In this document: positions 1 to 7,234 of the stretch, piece after piece | Layout: each line of letters opens with the position of its first letter | Numbering within the stretch: the stretch's first letter is position 1 | Assembly (NCBI GenBank): GCA_023388835.1 | Contig: JAEWFK010000168.1 | Location: forward strand, 1-14,567 | DNA from: Pseudomonadota bacterium | Lineage (GTDB): Bacteria; Pseudomonadota; Gammaproteobacteria; Burkholderiales; Burkholderiaceae_B | Direction of reading: 5' to 3' | DNA length: 14,567 bases | Made by a program: the position numbers and the translations under genes | Notes under the pieces: model-generated | Databases searched by the model: none | Told to the model about the DNA's origin: nothing | What the model saw: only the letters and a program-made list of their open reading frames with translations

Positions 1-71
1 GGCAGGAGGGTCTCGAACCCCCGACCTCAGGCTTAGAAGGCCCGTGCTCTATCCAGCTGAGCTACTGCCGC
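1..71 (-). tRNA. tRNA-Arg, anticodon UCU, 3' end cut off by the window edge
   Basis: Read on the minus strand from 71 to 1, the sequence folds as a tRNA. The acceptor strand is GCGGCAG, followed by TA, a GCTC/GAGC D-stem, a CGGGC/GCCTG anticodon stem with loop CTTCTAA (anticodon TCT), and a GGGGG/CCCTC T-stem around loop TTCGAGA. The 3' acceptor strand shows only CTGCC, so two acceptor bases, the discriminator and any encoded CCA lie outside the window. The anticodon UCU reads AGA and AGG-type arginine codons, which are rare in a high-GC genome such as this one. It is transcribed away from pldA. Confidence 0.96.
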
Positions 72-88
72 CACGTGATGGAGCGTGC

Positions 89-116
89 ATTTTACCGCCC
101 TCCTCGCAAAGCTCAA
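89..116 (-). promoter_or_regulatory. Candidate sigma-70 promoter of the tRNA-Arg gene
   Basis: On the minus strand a -35-like TTGAGC (116-111) is followed after 16 bp by a -10-like TAAAAT (94-89), which matches the consensus at 5 of 6 positions. The predicted start would fall about 10 bases before the mature tRNA 5' end at 71, a sensible short leader. This comes from sequence inspection only. Confidence 0.5.
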
Positions 117-222
117 ATCGCAGGCACACTAATCGCTGATAGGGCGGTCGGTTACATTCCGTATTCAGGCGACCCTGCGGCCGATGTTACATTCGGCACG
201 GCTCAACAGAAGAACACGCCCC

Positions 223-1527
223 ATGGACACAAACAAGCCCGTAAAACCCGTCCCTATTTCCCTCGTGGCGGCGGCACTCACCCTTGCATTGGCCTTGCCG
301 CTGACGGCAGAGGCCGGCGTTTCCTATTCCCTCGATAGAAACCATGCCACGCCGGGTGAGACGGTTCATGTTCAGGCCCTGGTCTTTAATGACACACCTG
401 ATCTCATGGACTGGCAGGCTCCGGACACCATCGTGCTTCAGTGGCGCAGCGAGCGTGGGAAGACCTTGCGCAGCATCGCCTACCTGAGCTCCGGCGCGCC
501 CATAGCCAATATCCCGGTCAATAACTTTGCTCGATTCCAGTGGCGAGCCGTGGTGCCCCGCGGCGCTGTCGGGCTGCAGGCGGTGAACGTGGAGGGCGAC
601 GCCACCCTGCTGGCTCTGGACACCAGCCCTACCGAAGAGGGCTTGGTAGCGGCCGCGCCGGCTGATGGGCCTGTACTCGACGCCGGGAAGGGTGGTCCGC
701 TCGGGGCAGAGCCGGTCGCTTCACAACACGATGTCGAGCAGGCCGGCGCCACCCATGCCGGCGGCCCGAGTCCAATGGCGGCGCTGGCTGCTGCCCCAAA
801 CGCCGGTTTCGAACGCTTCCGCAGCGCCATTTCGCCGTATGAGCCGGTCTACTTCGATGTCGGTGGCCAGGACAGCCGTATGGCGCGTTTCCAGATCAGC
901 CTGAAGTACCGGCTTTTCACGCCGGACGATCCCCAGCATCCCAGCTTTGTCGACGGGCTTTACCTGGGATACACGCAGACGTCGCTCTGGGATCTTCATT
1001 CGGATTCCAACCCCTTCCTCGATACTTCCTTCAAGCCCAGCCTGTTTTGGCGTCAGGACGCTCTCTTCCAGCCCGAGAACAGCCCCTTCTTCATGGGTCT
1101 GCAAAGCGGCGTGGAACATGAGTCGAACGGCAAGAGCGGCGACGACTCCCGGTCACTCAATTTCGTCTATGTACAGCCGGAGTTCAATTACCGCTTCGGG
1201 GGCGGCAGCACCCTCACCTTCGCCCCGCGCGTGAAGCAGTACTTCGGCACATCGAACAATCCAGACTACAAGGATTATGTCGGCCATGTGGACTGGAGGC
1301 TGCGCTGGGCCCAGGATAACGGCCTGGTGCTGACGGGCCTGTACCGCCGCGGCAAGGAAAACCGCTACAGCACTCAGCTTGAAGCTGCTTGGCCGCTGAA
1401 GCGTACTTTCCTGAACATGAACGGCTATCTACACGTGCAGTACTTCAAAGGCTACAACGAAACCCTGCTGGGCTACGACCAGAAGACCGGTTCGCAGTTC
1501 CGTCTAGGCCTGGCCCTCGTGCCCTGA
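223..1527 (+). CDS. pldA: Outer-membrane phospholipase A (OMPLA/PldA)
   Basis: This is a calcium-dependent outer-membrane phospholipase that hydrolyses acyl chains of membrane phospholipids. The catalytic motif is clear: His299 and Ser301 in H-E-S-N-G, then Asn313 fourteen residues after the His. This is the same spacing as the His142/Ser144/Asn156 triad of E. coli OMPLA, and Ser309 sits at the position of calcium ligand Ser152. The barrel domain covers about residues 205-434. A signal peptide (about 1-31) has a Lys-containing start, an Ala/Leu core and an A-E-A cleavage site. Between them lie a beta-rich region (about 32-140) and an Ala/Gly/Pro-rich linker (about 140-200), so at 434 residues it is far longer than the 289-residue E. 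coli protein. The start at 223 is preferred because the upstream ATG at 184 would put 13 extra residues before the signal peptide. The ribosome site is weak for both. The chain ends in proline rather than the usual terminal Phe/Trp. Confidence 0.9.
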   Translation: MDTNKPVKPVPISLVAAALTLALALPLTAEAGVSYSLDRNHATPGETVHVQALVFNDTPDLMDWQAPDTIVLQWRSERGKTLRSIAYLSSGAPIANIPVNNFARFQWRAVVPRGAVGLQAVNVEGDATLLALDTSPTEEGLVAAAPADGPVLDAGKGGPLGAEPVASQHDVEQAGATHAGGPSPMAALAAAPNAGFERFRSAISPYEPVYFDVGGQDSRMARFQISLKYRLFTPDDPQHPSFVDGLYLGYTQTSLWDLHSDSNPFLDTSFKPSLFWRQDALFQPENSPFFMGLQSGVEHESNGKSGDDSRSLNFVYVQPEFNYRFGGGSTLTFAPRVKQYFGTSNNPDYKDYVGHVDWRLRWAQDNGLVLTGLYRRGKENRYSTQLEAAWPLKRTFLNMNGYLHVQYFKGYNETLLGYDQKTGSQFRLGLALVP

Positions 1528-1553
1528 ACGTAACGCAGCTCGCGCGCGTGCAT

Positions 1554-1577
1554 AAAAACGGTGCGACTATGCACCGT
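1554..1577 (-). terminator. Rho-independent terminator of the LysR-type gene
   Basis: The arms ACGGTGC (1558-1564) and GCACCGT (1571-1577) form a perfect 7-bp stem with a 6-base loop. Read on the minus strand the stem is followed directly by TTTTTAT (complement of 1552-1558), so it ends transcription of the regulator whose stop codon is 10 bases away. On the plus strand no T-run follows, so it should not work well for pldA. Confidence 0.8.
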
Positions 1578-1587
1578 ACGCGCAAGC

Positions 1588-2517
1588 TTAACCTGCGGCC
1601 GGCCGCATGTCATCGGAATCGCAGGCATGAATCAGAAACTGCCGAAAGGTATCCGCCGGCCCGCGAGGTTCCTTTCCGGGGGACCACAGAAGGCCCACCT
1701 CCATGGGCTCCAGTCCATCGATAACGGGCAGCGCAATGATCTTCTTGCCTTCCAGCGACCACGGGCGATAGACGAGGTCCGACAGTATCGACACGCCGAA
1801 GCCGTAGGCGACCAGCCCGCGCAGCGCCTCTATCGACGCGGTGCGCATGGCGATCTTGAGTCTTTTGCCGCCGTCGGGCCAGTGACGCATGGCCGCCTCT
1901 TCCGCATCGTCGATCTGCAGCACGATATACGGATGGGCGGCGATTTCCTCAAGGGTGACGGAAGACTGCCCAGCCAGGGGATGATGAGCTCCCACCCATA
2001 CGCGCCGCCGCGACCGCACCAGCGTATGCGCGGCAAAGCCATGACGCCGATTCACATTGGAAAGCAAGGCGATACCGAGATCCACCGTGTCGTCGCGCAC
2101 GGCTCGCTCCAGGGAAAGCCGATCCATGTCGATGAGATCGATCTCCACATTGGGATGATTGCGCTTGAAGCGGCTCAATAAGTCCGGCAGGAAATAACCC
2201 AGGACCGTATAGGTCGCCGCGAGCCTTATGGTGCCTTGCACGGATTGGGGCTTGAGCGATGCATGATTCAGTGCATCGCTCACGGCATCCATGACGTGGC
2301 GGGCGTGATGGAAGAAGACCTGGCCTTCGGGCGTGAGCGCCACCCCGTGCGGAAGGCGATCAAACAGGCGCAGCTTCAGTCGGCTTTCCAGGCTCTGCAC
2401 CGCGCTGGTGATGGCGGATTGAGAGACATTTTGCGCGATCGCGGCCGTGGAGAACTGCCCGGTGGTCGCTGCAGCGATGAAGTAGCGGAACTGCCGGAGT
2501 GTGACCTCGTTCTTCAT
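1588..2517 (-). CDS. LysR-type transcriptional regulator
   Basis: This 309-residue protein has the standard LysR length and layout. A winged helix-turn-helix covers about residues 6-65, starting TLRQFRYFIAA, with recognition-helix sequence around SQSAITSAVQSLE (33-45) and the typical L-F-D-R wing and LTPEG linker. It is followed by a periplasmic-binding-like effector domain (about 95-300). It is transcribed divergently from the fused 2-oxoacid oxidoreductase gene at 2681. LysR proteins usually control the divergent neighbour and themselves, so the oxidoreductase gene is the likely target and its substrate or product a likely co-inducer (inference). The start at 2517 gives the canonical N-terminus, although its ribosome site is poor. 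A TAAAAT (2556-2551, minus) could be its -10 element. It ends in its own terminator. Confidence 0.93.
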   Translation of the reverse strand: MKNEVTLRQFRYFIAAATTGQFSTAAIAQNVSQSAITSAVQSLESRLKLRLFDRLPHGVALTPEGQVFFHHARHVMDAVSDALNHASLKPQSVQGTIRLAATYTVLGYFLPDLLSRFKRNHPNVEIDLIDMDRLSLERAVRDDTVDLGIALLSNVNRRHGFAAHTLVRSRRRVWVGAHHPLAGQSSVTLEEIAAHPYIVLQIDDAEEAAMRHWPDGGKRLKIAMRTASIEALRGLVAYGFGVSILSDLVYRPWSLEGKKIIALPVIDGLEPMEVGLLWSPGKEPRGPADTFRQFLIHACDSDDMRPAAG

Positions 2518-2542
2518 CCGATTTTCAGATACCAGCTACAGA

Positions 2543-2555
2543 AAAATTTGATTTT
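2543..2555. promoter_or_regulatory. AT-rich inverted repeat in the regulator/oxidoreductase intergenic region
   Basis: AAAAT (2543-2547) and ATTTT (2551-2555) flank TTG, giving a 13-bp dyad, and another ATTTT lies at 2521-2525. The right arm overlaps TAAAAT (2556-2551 on the minus strand), a plausible -10 of the LysR gene. A regulator bound here could repress its own gene. The dyad is visible; a role as operator is inference. Confidence 0.3.
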
Positions 2556-2628
2556 ACGATAGCTTGCCGGACGCATACACTCCTCGTCAACGAGCCCGCG
2601 CCCATCAGGACGGGCGGACCCTGTCGCA

Positions 2629-2655
2629 CGGGACATGTCCCGGCTGACCGGGGAC
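2629..2655 (+). promoter_or_regulatory. Perfect 14-bp palindrome and overlapping alternative hairpin upstream of the oxidoreductase gene
   Basis: CGGGACATGTCCCG (2629-2642) is a perfect palindrome. Its right half, GTCCCGG (2637-2643), can instead pair with CCGGGGAC (2648-2655) around CTGA with one bulged G. The two pairings exclude each other if the region is transcribed. The block ends 15 bases before the AGGAGA ribosome site at 2670-2675. It could be a protein-binding operator or a small regulatory leader. The symmetry is seen directly; the function is not known. Confidence 0.4.
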
Positions 2656-2680
2656 GACCACGAAAATACAGGAGACCGCC

Positions 2681-5600
2681 ATGAACGCCCCCCTTCCGGC
2701 ATCCGCGCTGCCGCATGGCCATGAAGTCACGCTCGAGGACAAATACACCCTCGATCAAGGCCGCGTATACATGAGCGGGACCCAGGCGCTCGTGCGTCTG
2801 CCCATGCTCCAGAAGGCGCGCGATCGCGCTGCCGGCTTGAACACTGCCGGCTTCGTCTCGGGCTATCGCGGTTCGCCGCTGGGTGCGCTGGACCAAGCGC
2901 TATGGCAGGCAAAGGCTCACCTCAAATCGAACGACATCGTCTTTCAGCCGGGCGTGAACGAGGATCTGGCCGCGACCGCCTGCTGGGGAACGCAACAGGT
3001 CAACCTATACAAGGACGCCAAGCACGAAGGCGTCTTCAGCATGTGGTACGGCAAGGGGCCCGGCGTGGACCGCAGCATGGACGTACTTAAGCACGCCAAC
3101 GCTGCAGGCAGTTCACGACACGGGGGGGTGCTGGTGTTGGCCGGGGACGACCACGCAGCCAAGTCTTCCACCGTGGCCCACCAGTCCGAACACAACCTGA
3201 TGTCGGCCGGCATTCCCGTCCTGTATCCCGCGAACGTGCAGGAATATCTGGATTACGGGCTGCACGGCTGGGCCATGAGCCGATACACCGGCTTGTGGGT
3301 AGGCATGAAGTGCGTAACGGAAGTCGTCGAGTCCAGCGCATCCGTCCACGTGGACCCGCAGCGGCCCCGGATCCTGCTTCCCGAGGAATTCGCCTTGCCT
3401 GAAGACGGCCTCAACCTGCGCTGGCCGGACAGTCCGCTGGCTCAGGAAGCGCGGCTCCTCGATTACAAGCTGTATGCCGCGCTGGCCTACGTGCGCCGCA
3501 ATCGGCTGAATCCCGTCGTGCTCGATGCGCCGGATGCGCGTTTCGGCATCATGGCGGCGGGCAAGGCCTATATGGACACTCGCGAAGCCTTGCGCAGCCT
3601 CGGACTGGACGACGAGGCCTGTCGCCGCATCGGCCTGCGCATCATGAAGGTCGGCTGCGTGTGGCCCATGAACGCCCAGGACGCCCGCGAGTTCGCCACC
3701 GGCCTGCAGGAGATCCTCGTCGTCGAGGAAAAGCGGCAGATTCTTGAATATGCGCTGAAGGAAGAACTCTACAACTGGCGCGACGATGTGCGGCCCCGTG
3801 TCTCGGGCAAGTTTGCCGATCGCGGCGACGGCGGCGGAGAATGGACCCAGCCACGCGGGCCCTGGCTGCTGTCCCCCCACGCCGATCTGTCGCCCGCGAT
3901 GATCGCCCGCGCTATCGCGCAATGCCTGGACCGCTTTACTCTGCCTGAAGACATCCGGTCGCGCATCGCGGCACATCTGGCCATTCTCGACGCCAAGGAG
4001 CGCAGCAAGGCCGAGGCCCCCGCCGTCATCGAACGCAAGCCGTGGTTCTGCTCGGGCTGTCCGCACAATACATCCACACGCGTGCCGGAAGGCTCGCGCG
4101 CCATGGCCGGCATCGGCTGCCACTACATGACGATCTGGATGGACCGCCGCACCGAGACCTTCAGCCACATGGGCGGGGAAGGCGTCGCCTGGACGGGCCA
4201 GCAACACTTCACTAAAGAAAAACACGTGTTCGTCAATCTGGGCGACGGCACCTATTTTCATTCCGGTGTACTGGCCATACGTTCGGCCGTGGCCGCCAAG
4301 GCCAACATTACCTACAAGATACTGTTCAACGACGCCGTCGCCATGACGGGCGGTCAGCCGGTGGACGGCACGCTCACCGTGCCGGATATCGTCGCCCAGG
4401 TGGCTTCGGAAGGCGTGACCCGCATCGTCATCGTGACTGACGAGCCTGAGAAGTACAAAGGCGTTGCGTTGCACGGCAACCCGCCGGTGCATCACCGAGA
4501 TGAGCTCGACACCATCCAGCGCGAGCTGCGCGAGGTCGAAGGCACCACGGTACTGGTATACGACCAGACCTGTGCAACGGAAAAACGCCGTCGGCGCAAG
4601 CGCGGAACCTACCCGGACCCCGCCCGGCGCGCCTATATCAACACCGATGTCTGCGAAGGCTGCGGCGACTGTTCGAACGCATCGAACTGCCTGTCCGTCG
4701 AGCCGGTGGAAACGGCTCGCGGGACGAAGCGACGCATCAATCAGTCTTCCTGCAACAAGGATTTCTCCTGCGTGAAGGGCTATTGCCCCAGCTTCGTCAC
4801 CCTCGAAGGCGCTCAGCCTCGCAAGCCGCGTCCGCTTAACGCGGGACGCCCGAACGCCGCAGCGTGCGAATCGGGCATGGGCAGCGCCGCGCAAGCCGCC
4901 CCGACCCATACCAACGACGGATCCGCCACCCACGACCTGCCCGCGCCTACCCTCCCTACACTGGACGGGGCCTACGGCATCCTGGTGACCGGGATCGGTG
5001 GAACCGGCGTCGTGACGATCGGGAACTTGCTGGGCATGGCTTCTCACCTGGAAGGCAAAGGGGTATGCGTGCTTGACATGGCCGGTCTCGCGCAAAAGGG
5101 CGGCGCGGTCACCAGCCATATTCAGATCGCAGCGGAGCCCGCCGGCATCATGGCCACCCGTGTGCCGACTGCCCGCGCCCGCCTGCTGCTGGGCTGCGAT
5201 GCCATCGTCAGTACGGCCGCGGATGTCCTCGATCGGGTCCAGCCCGGCCGCACGCAGGCGGTGGTAAACGATACGCCGGCTCCCACCGCCGACATTATCC
5301 ACAACCCGTCCTGGCGCTTTCCCACCGAACGCACGCAGGCACGCCTGCGCAGCGCGATCGGCGATCATTGCGAATTCATGGACGCCAGCGCACTGGCCCT
5401 GGCCCTGTTAGGCGACACGATCTATGCCAACCCGCTCATGCTGGGCTATGCCTGGCAAAAGGGCTGGATTCCTCTGGAAGGTGCCAGCCTGCGGCGCGCC
5501 ATCGAACTGAACGGCGTCATGGTGGAAAAAAATCTGGCGGCCTTCGGCTGGGGACGCCGCGCTGCGCACGAAGGCGCTGCTGCGCTGCTGCCGCAGCCGG

Positions 5601-6382
5601 CGCCCGTGTCCTCCGAAATCCGCCCAAACATTGGCCACGTCGAGGCCGCCAACGTACTGGCCCTGCCGGAAACGCTGGACCAGTGCATCGAGCGCAACGA
5701 GCAGTGGCTCACGGCCTACCAGAGCGCGGCCTATGCACGCCGCTATCGCAAGGCCGTGGATGCCATCCGCTTCACGGAAACCGGTTTGACGCCGAACGGA
5801 AGGCCGACGGGCGGCGCCGATGGCGAAGCTCTGCCGTTGACTTCGGCTGTGGCCAACAACCTCGCCAAGCTTATGGCCTACAAGGACGAATACGAAGTCG
5901 CCCGCCTGTATGCCGACCCGGCCTTTCTTGAGCGCCTGCGCGCTTCATTCGAGGGCGAGCCTGGAAAGGACTACTCCCTGCAGTTCCACATGGCGCCGCC
6001 CCGCTTCGCCAAGCGCGATGCGCAAGGCCGCCCGCTGAAGCGCAGCTACGGTCCCCGGATGCTTTCTGCGATGAAGACGCTGGCCAAGCTGCGCGGTCTG
6101 CGCGGCACCGTGCTGGATCCCTTCGGCCATACTGAAGAGCGCAAGCGTGAACGCGGCCTCATCACCGAGTATCTGGCTATGCTCGACGAGTTCACACGCA
6201 GTCTGGACGAACAGCGCCTGAACGCCGCTATGGACCTGGCGCGCCTGCCGGAAGACATCCGCGGCTATGGCCATATCAAGGAAGCGTCCATGGATGCAGC
6301 CATGGAACGGCGGGCTGCATTGCTGGAACGCTATCGCACTGGCGACATGGCGGCTCGGGAACTGCGCCGATCCGTGGCCTAA
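2681..6382 (+). CDS. Fused indolepyruvate:ferredoxin oxidoreductase-type 2-oxoacid oxidoreductase
   Basis: This 1233-residue cytoplasmic enzyme of the 2-oxoacid:ferredoxin oxidoreductase family joins modules that are separate IorA and IorB subunits in archaea. The expected reaction is oxidative decarboxylation of an aryl-pyruvate to its aryl-acetyl-CoA, with electrons to ferredoxin. The pyrimidine-binding domain is at the N-terminus (F-V-S-G-Y-R-G-S-P-L-G at 58-68). The thiamine-diphosphate domain has Cys457/Cys460 in F-C-S-G-C-P, GDG at 521-523 and Asn550 in L-F-N-D. A cysteine cluster follows (658, 661, 664, 670, then 691, 697, 702), fitting iron-sulfur binding. A low-complexity linker (about 711-760) leads to the gamma-like domain with G-I-G-G-T-G at 771-776, and a C-terminal domain typical of the bacterial fused form (about 960-1200). 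The start is supported by AGGAGA at 2670-2675. It is divergent from the LysR gene and convergent with the Liv operon. The exact 2-oxoacid cannot be read from the sequence. Confidence 0.92.
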   Translation: MNAPLPASALPHGHEVTLEDKYTLDQGRVYMSGTQALVRLPMLQKARDRAAGLNTAGFVSGYRGSPLGALDQALWQAKAHLKSNDIVFQPGVNEDLAATACWGTQQVNLYKDAKHEGVFSMWYGKGPGVDRSMDVLKHANAAGSSRHGGVLVLAGDDHAAKSSTVAHQSEHNLMSAGIPVLYPANVQEYLDYGLHGWAMSRYTGLWVGMKCVTEVVESSASVHVDPQRPRILLPEEFALPEDGLNLRWPDSPLAQEARLLDYKLYAALAYVRRNRLNPVVLDAPDARFGIMAAGKAYMDTREALRSLGLDDEACRRIGLRIMKVGCVWPMNAQDAREFATGLQEILVVEEKRQILEYALKEELYNWRDDVRPRVSGKFADRGDGGGEWTQPRGPWLLSPHADLSPAMIARAIAQCLDRFTLPEDIRSRIAAHLAILDAKERSKAEAPAVIERKPWFCSGCPHNTSTRVPEGSRAMAGIGCHYMTIWMDRRTETFSHMGGEGVAWTGQQHFTKEKHVFVNLGDGTYFHSGVLAIRSAVAAKANITYKILFNDAVAMTGGQPVDGTLTVPDIVAQVASEGVTRIVIVTDEPEKYKGVALHGNPPVHHRDELDTIQRELREVEGTTVLVYDQTCATEKRRRRKRGTYPDPARRAYINTDVCEGCGDCSNASNCLSVEPVETARGTKRRINQSSCNKDFSCVKGYCPSFVTLEGAQPRKPRPLNAGRPNAAACESGMGSAAQAAPTHTNDGSATHDLPAPTLPTLDGAYGILVTGIGGTGVVTIGNLLGMASHLEGKGVCVLDMAGLAQKGGAVTSHIQIAAEPAGIMATRVPTARARLLLGCDAIVSTAADVLDRVQPGRTQAVVNDTPAPTADIIHNPSWRFPTERTQARLRSAIGDHCEFMDASALALALLGDTIYANPLMLGYAWQKGWIPLEGASLRRAIELNGVMVEKNLAAFGWGRRAAHEGAAALLPQPAPVSSEIRPNIGHVEAANVLALPETLDQCIERNEQWLTAYQSAAYARRYRKAVDAIRFTETGLTPNGRPTGGADGEALPLTSAVANNLAKLMAYKDEYEVARLYADPAFLERLRASFEGEPGKDYSLQFHMAPPRFAKRDAQGRPLKRSYGPRMLSAMKTLAKLRGLRGTVLDPFGHTEERKRERGLITEYLAMLDEFTRSLDEQRLNAAMDLARLPEDIRGYGHIKEASMDAAMERRAALLERYRTGDMAARELRRSVA

Positions 6383-6400
6383 GATATCGGGGCGGCGGAG

Positions 6401-7234
6401 CTATAGCGTCAAATACTGCCGCCGCAACGCTTCGTCAGCCAACAAAGCATCCATGCCGCCGCTGTAGCGGATCACGCCTTTTTCCAGCACAAAGGCCCGG
6501 TCTGCCGCCAGGCGGGCGAAGGCGACGTTCTGTTCGGATAGCAAGATGCTGGTGCCGCCCGCCTTGAGCAGGCGGATCATGTCCAACATCTGTTCTACCA
6601 CGATGGGAGCCACGCCTTCCGAAGGCTCATCCAGCAAAAGCAAAAAGGGGTTGCCCATCAGCGTGCGCGCCACGGTGAGCATCTGTTGCTCTCCCCCACT
6701 GAGCGTGCCGGCCGGGCGAGCACGCAAAGGCGCCAGCACAGGAAAGAGCGCGTAGAGATCTGCCGCCGTCCAGTTGGCCGCGGCCACGCCGTGAGGCCAA
6801 CGGCGTGGCGGCTGAGCGCCCAATGCAAGGTTCTCGTCGACGGTCAGTTCGGCGAACACGCGCCGGTCCTCAGGCACATAGCCCATCCCCAGGCGCGCCA
6901 TCTCGAATGGCCGCAAGCGATCAACCGGCCGGCCAAGGAAAGACAGTGTACGGCTGCGCCGGTGCACCAGGCCCATGATGGACTTGAGCGTGGTGGATTT
7001 CCCGGCGCCGTTGCGTCCCATCAGAGCGACAACCTCGCCACGTCCGACCTGCAGGCTCACGCCGCGCAGGATCTGTGCAGCGCCGTACCATGCGTCGAGC
7101 TCACGCACATCGAGCAAGGTGTCGGCCGCCTGCAGTCCGACATGAGCGGGCGGCCCCAAGGCGAATCCCGCCGCGGCAATCACAGGGGCGCCCGCGCGAG
7201 TTTCCCGCTCGGGCTTTCGATCAGCTCCCGACAT
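6401..7234 (-). CDS. livF: HAAT-family ABC transporter ATP-binding protein, LivF type
   Basis: This is the second ATPase of a branched-chain/hydrophobic amino acid type importer, acting on the inner face of the cytoplasmic membrane. Walker A is G-R-N-G-A-G-K-S-T (73-81), the signature L-S-G-G-E-Q-Q (178-184) and Walker B L-L-L-L-D-E-P-S-E-G (198-207). The switch region reads S-E-Q-N, as is usual for LivF, which carries Gln where most ABC ATPases have His. Y-V-P-E-D-R-R at 119-125 also fits LivF. The first ~40 residues are an Ala/Gly/Arg-rich extension before the usual domain start near L-L-D-V-R. The ATG at 7234 is still preferred because GGGAGG lies 5 bases upstream. It overlaps the end of livG by 14 bp and is the last gene of the operon. 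The 277 residues exceed the typical 230-240 only because of the extension. Confidence 0.93.
   Translation of the reverse strand: MSGADRKPERETRAGAPVIAAAGFALGPPAHVGLQAADTLLDVRELDAWYGAAQILRGVSLQVGRGEVVALMGRNGAGKSTTLKSIMGLVHRRSRTLSFLGRPVDRLRPFEMARLGMGYVPEDRRVFAELTVDENLALGAQPPRRWPHGVAAANWTAADLYALFPVLAPLRARPAGTLSGGEQQMLTVARTLMGNPFLLLLDEPSEGVAPIVVEQMLDMIRLLKAGGTSILLSEQNVAFARLAADRAFVLEKGVIRYSGGMDALLADEALRRQYLTL

Noticed and set aside
184..222. Upstream ATG at 184 as the start of pldA
   Set aside because: It would add 13 Arg-rich residues before an otherwise normal signal peptide and lacks a ribosome site. The ATG at 223 gives a standard signal sequence.
1551..1600. Shared bidirectional terminator for pldA
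   Set aside because: The hairpin has a T-run only in the minus direction. On the plus strand it is followed by ACGCGCAAGC.
3113..5368. A 751-codon open frame on the minus strand across the oxidoreductase gene
   Set aside because: It lies wholly antisense to a gene with clear conserved motifs, has no recognisable domain or ribosome site, and high-GC DNA readily gives such long shadow frames.
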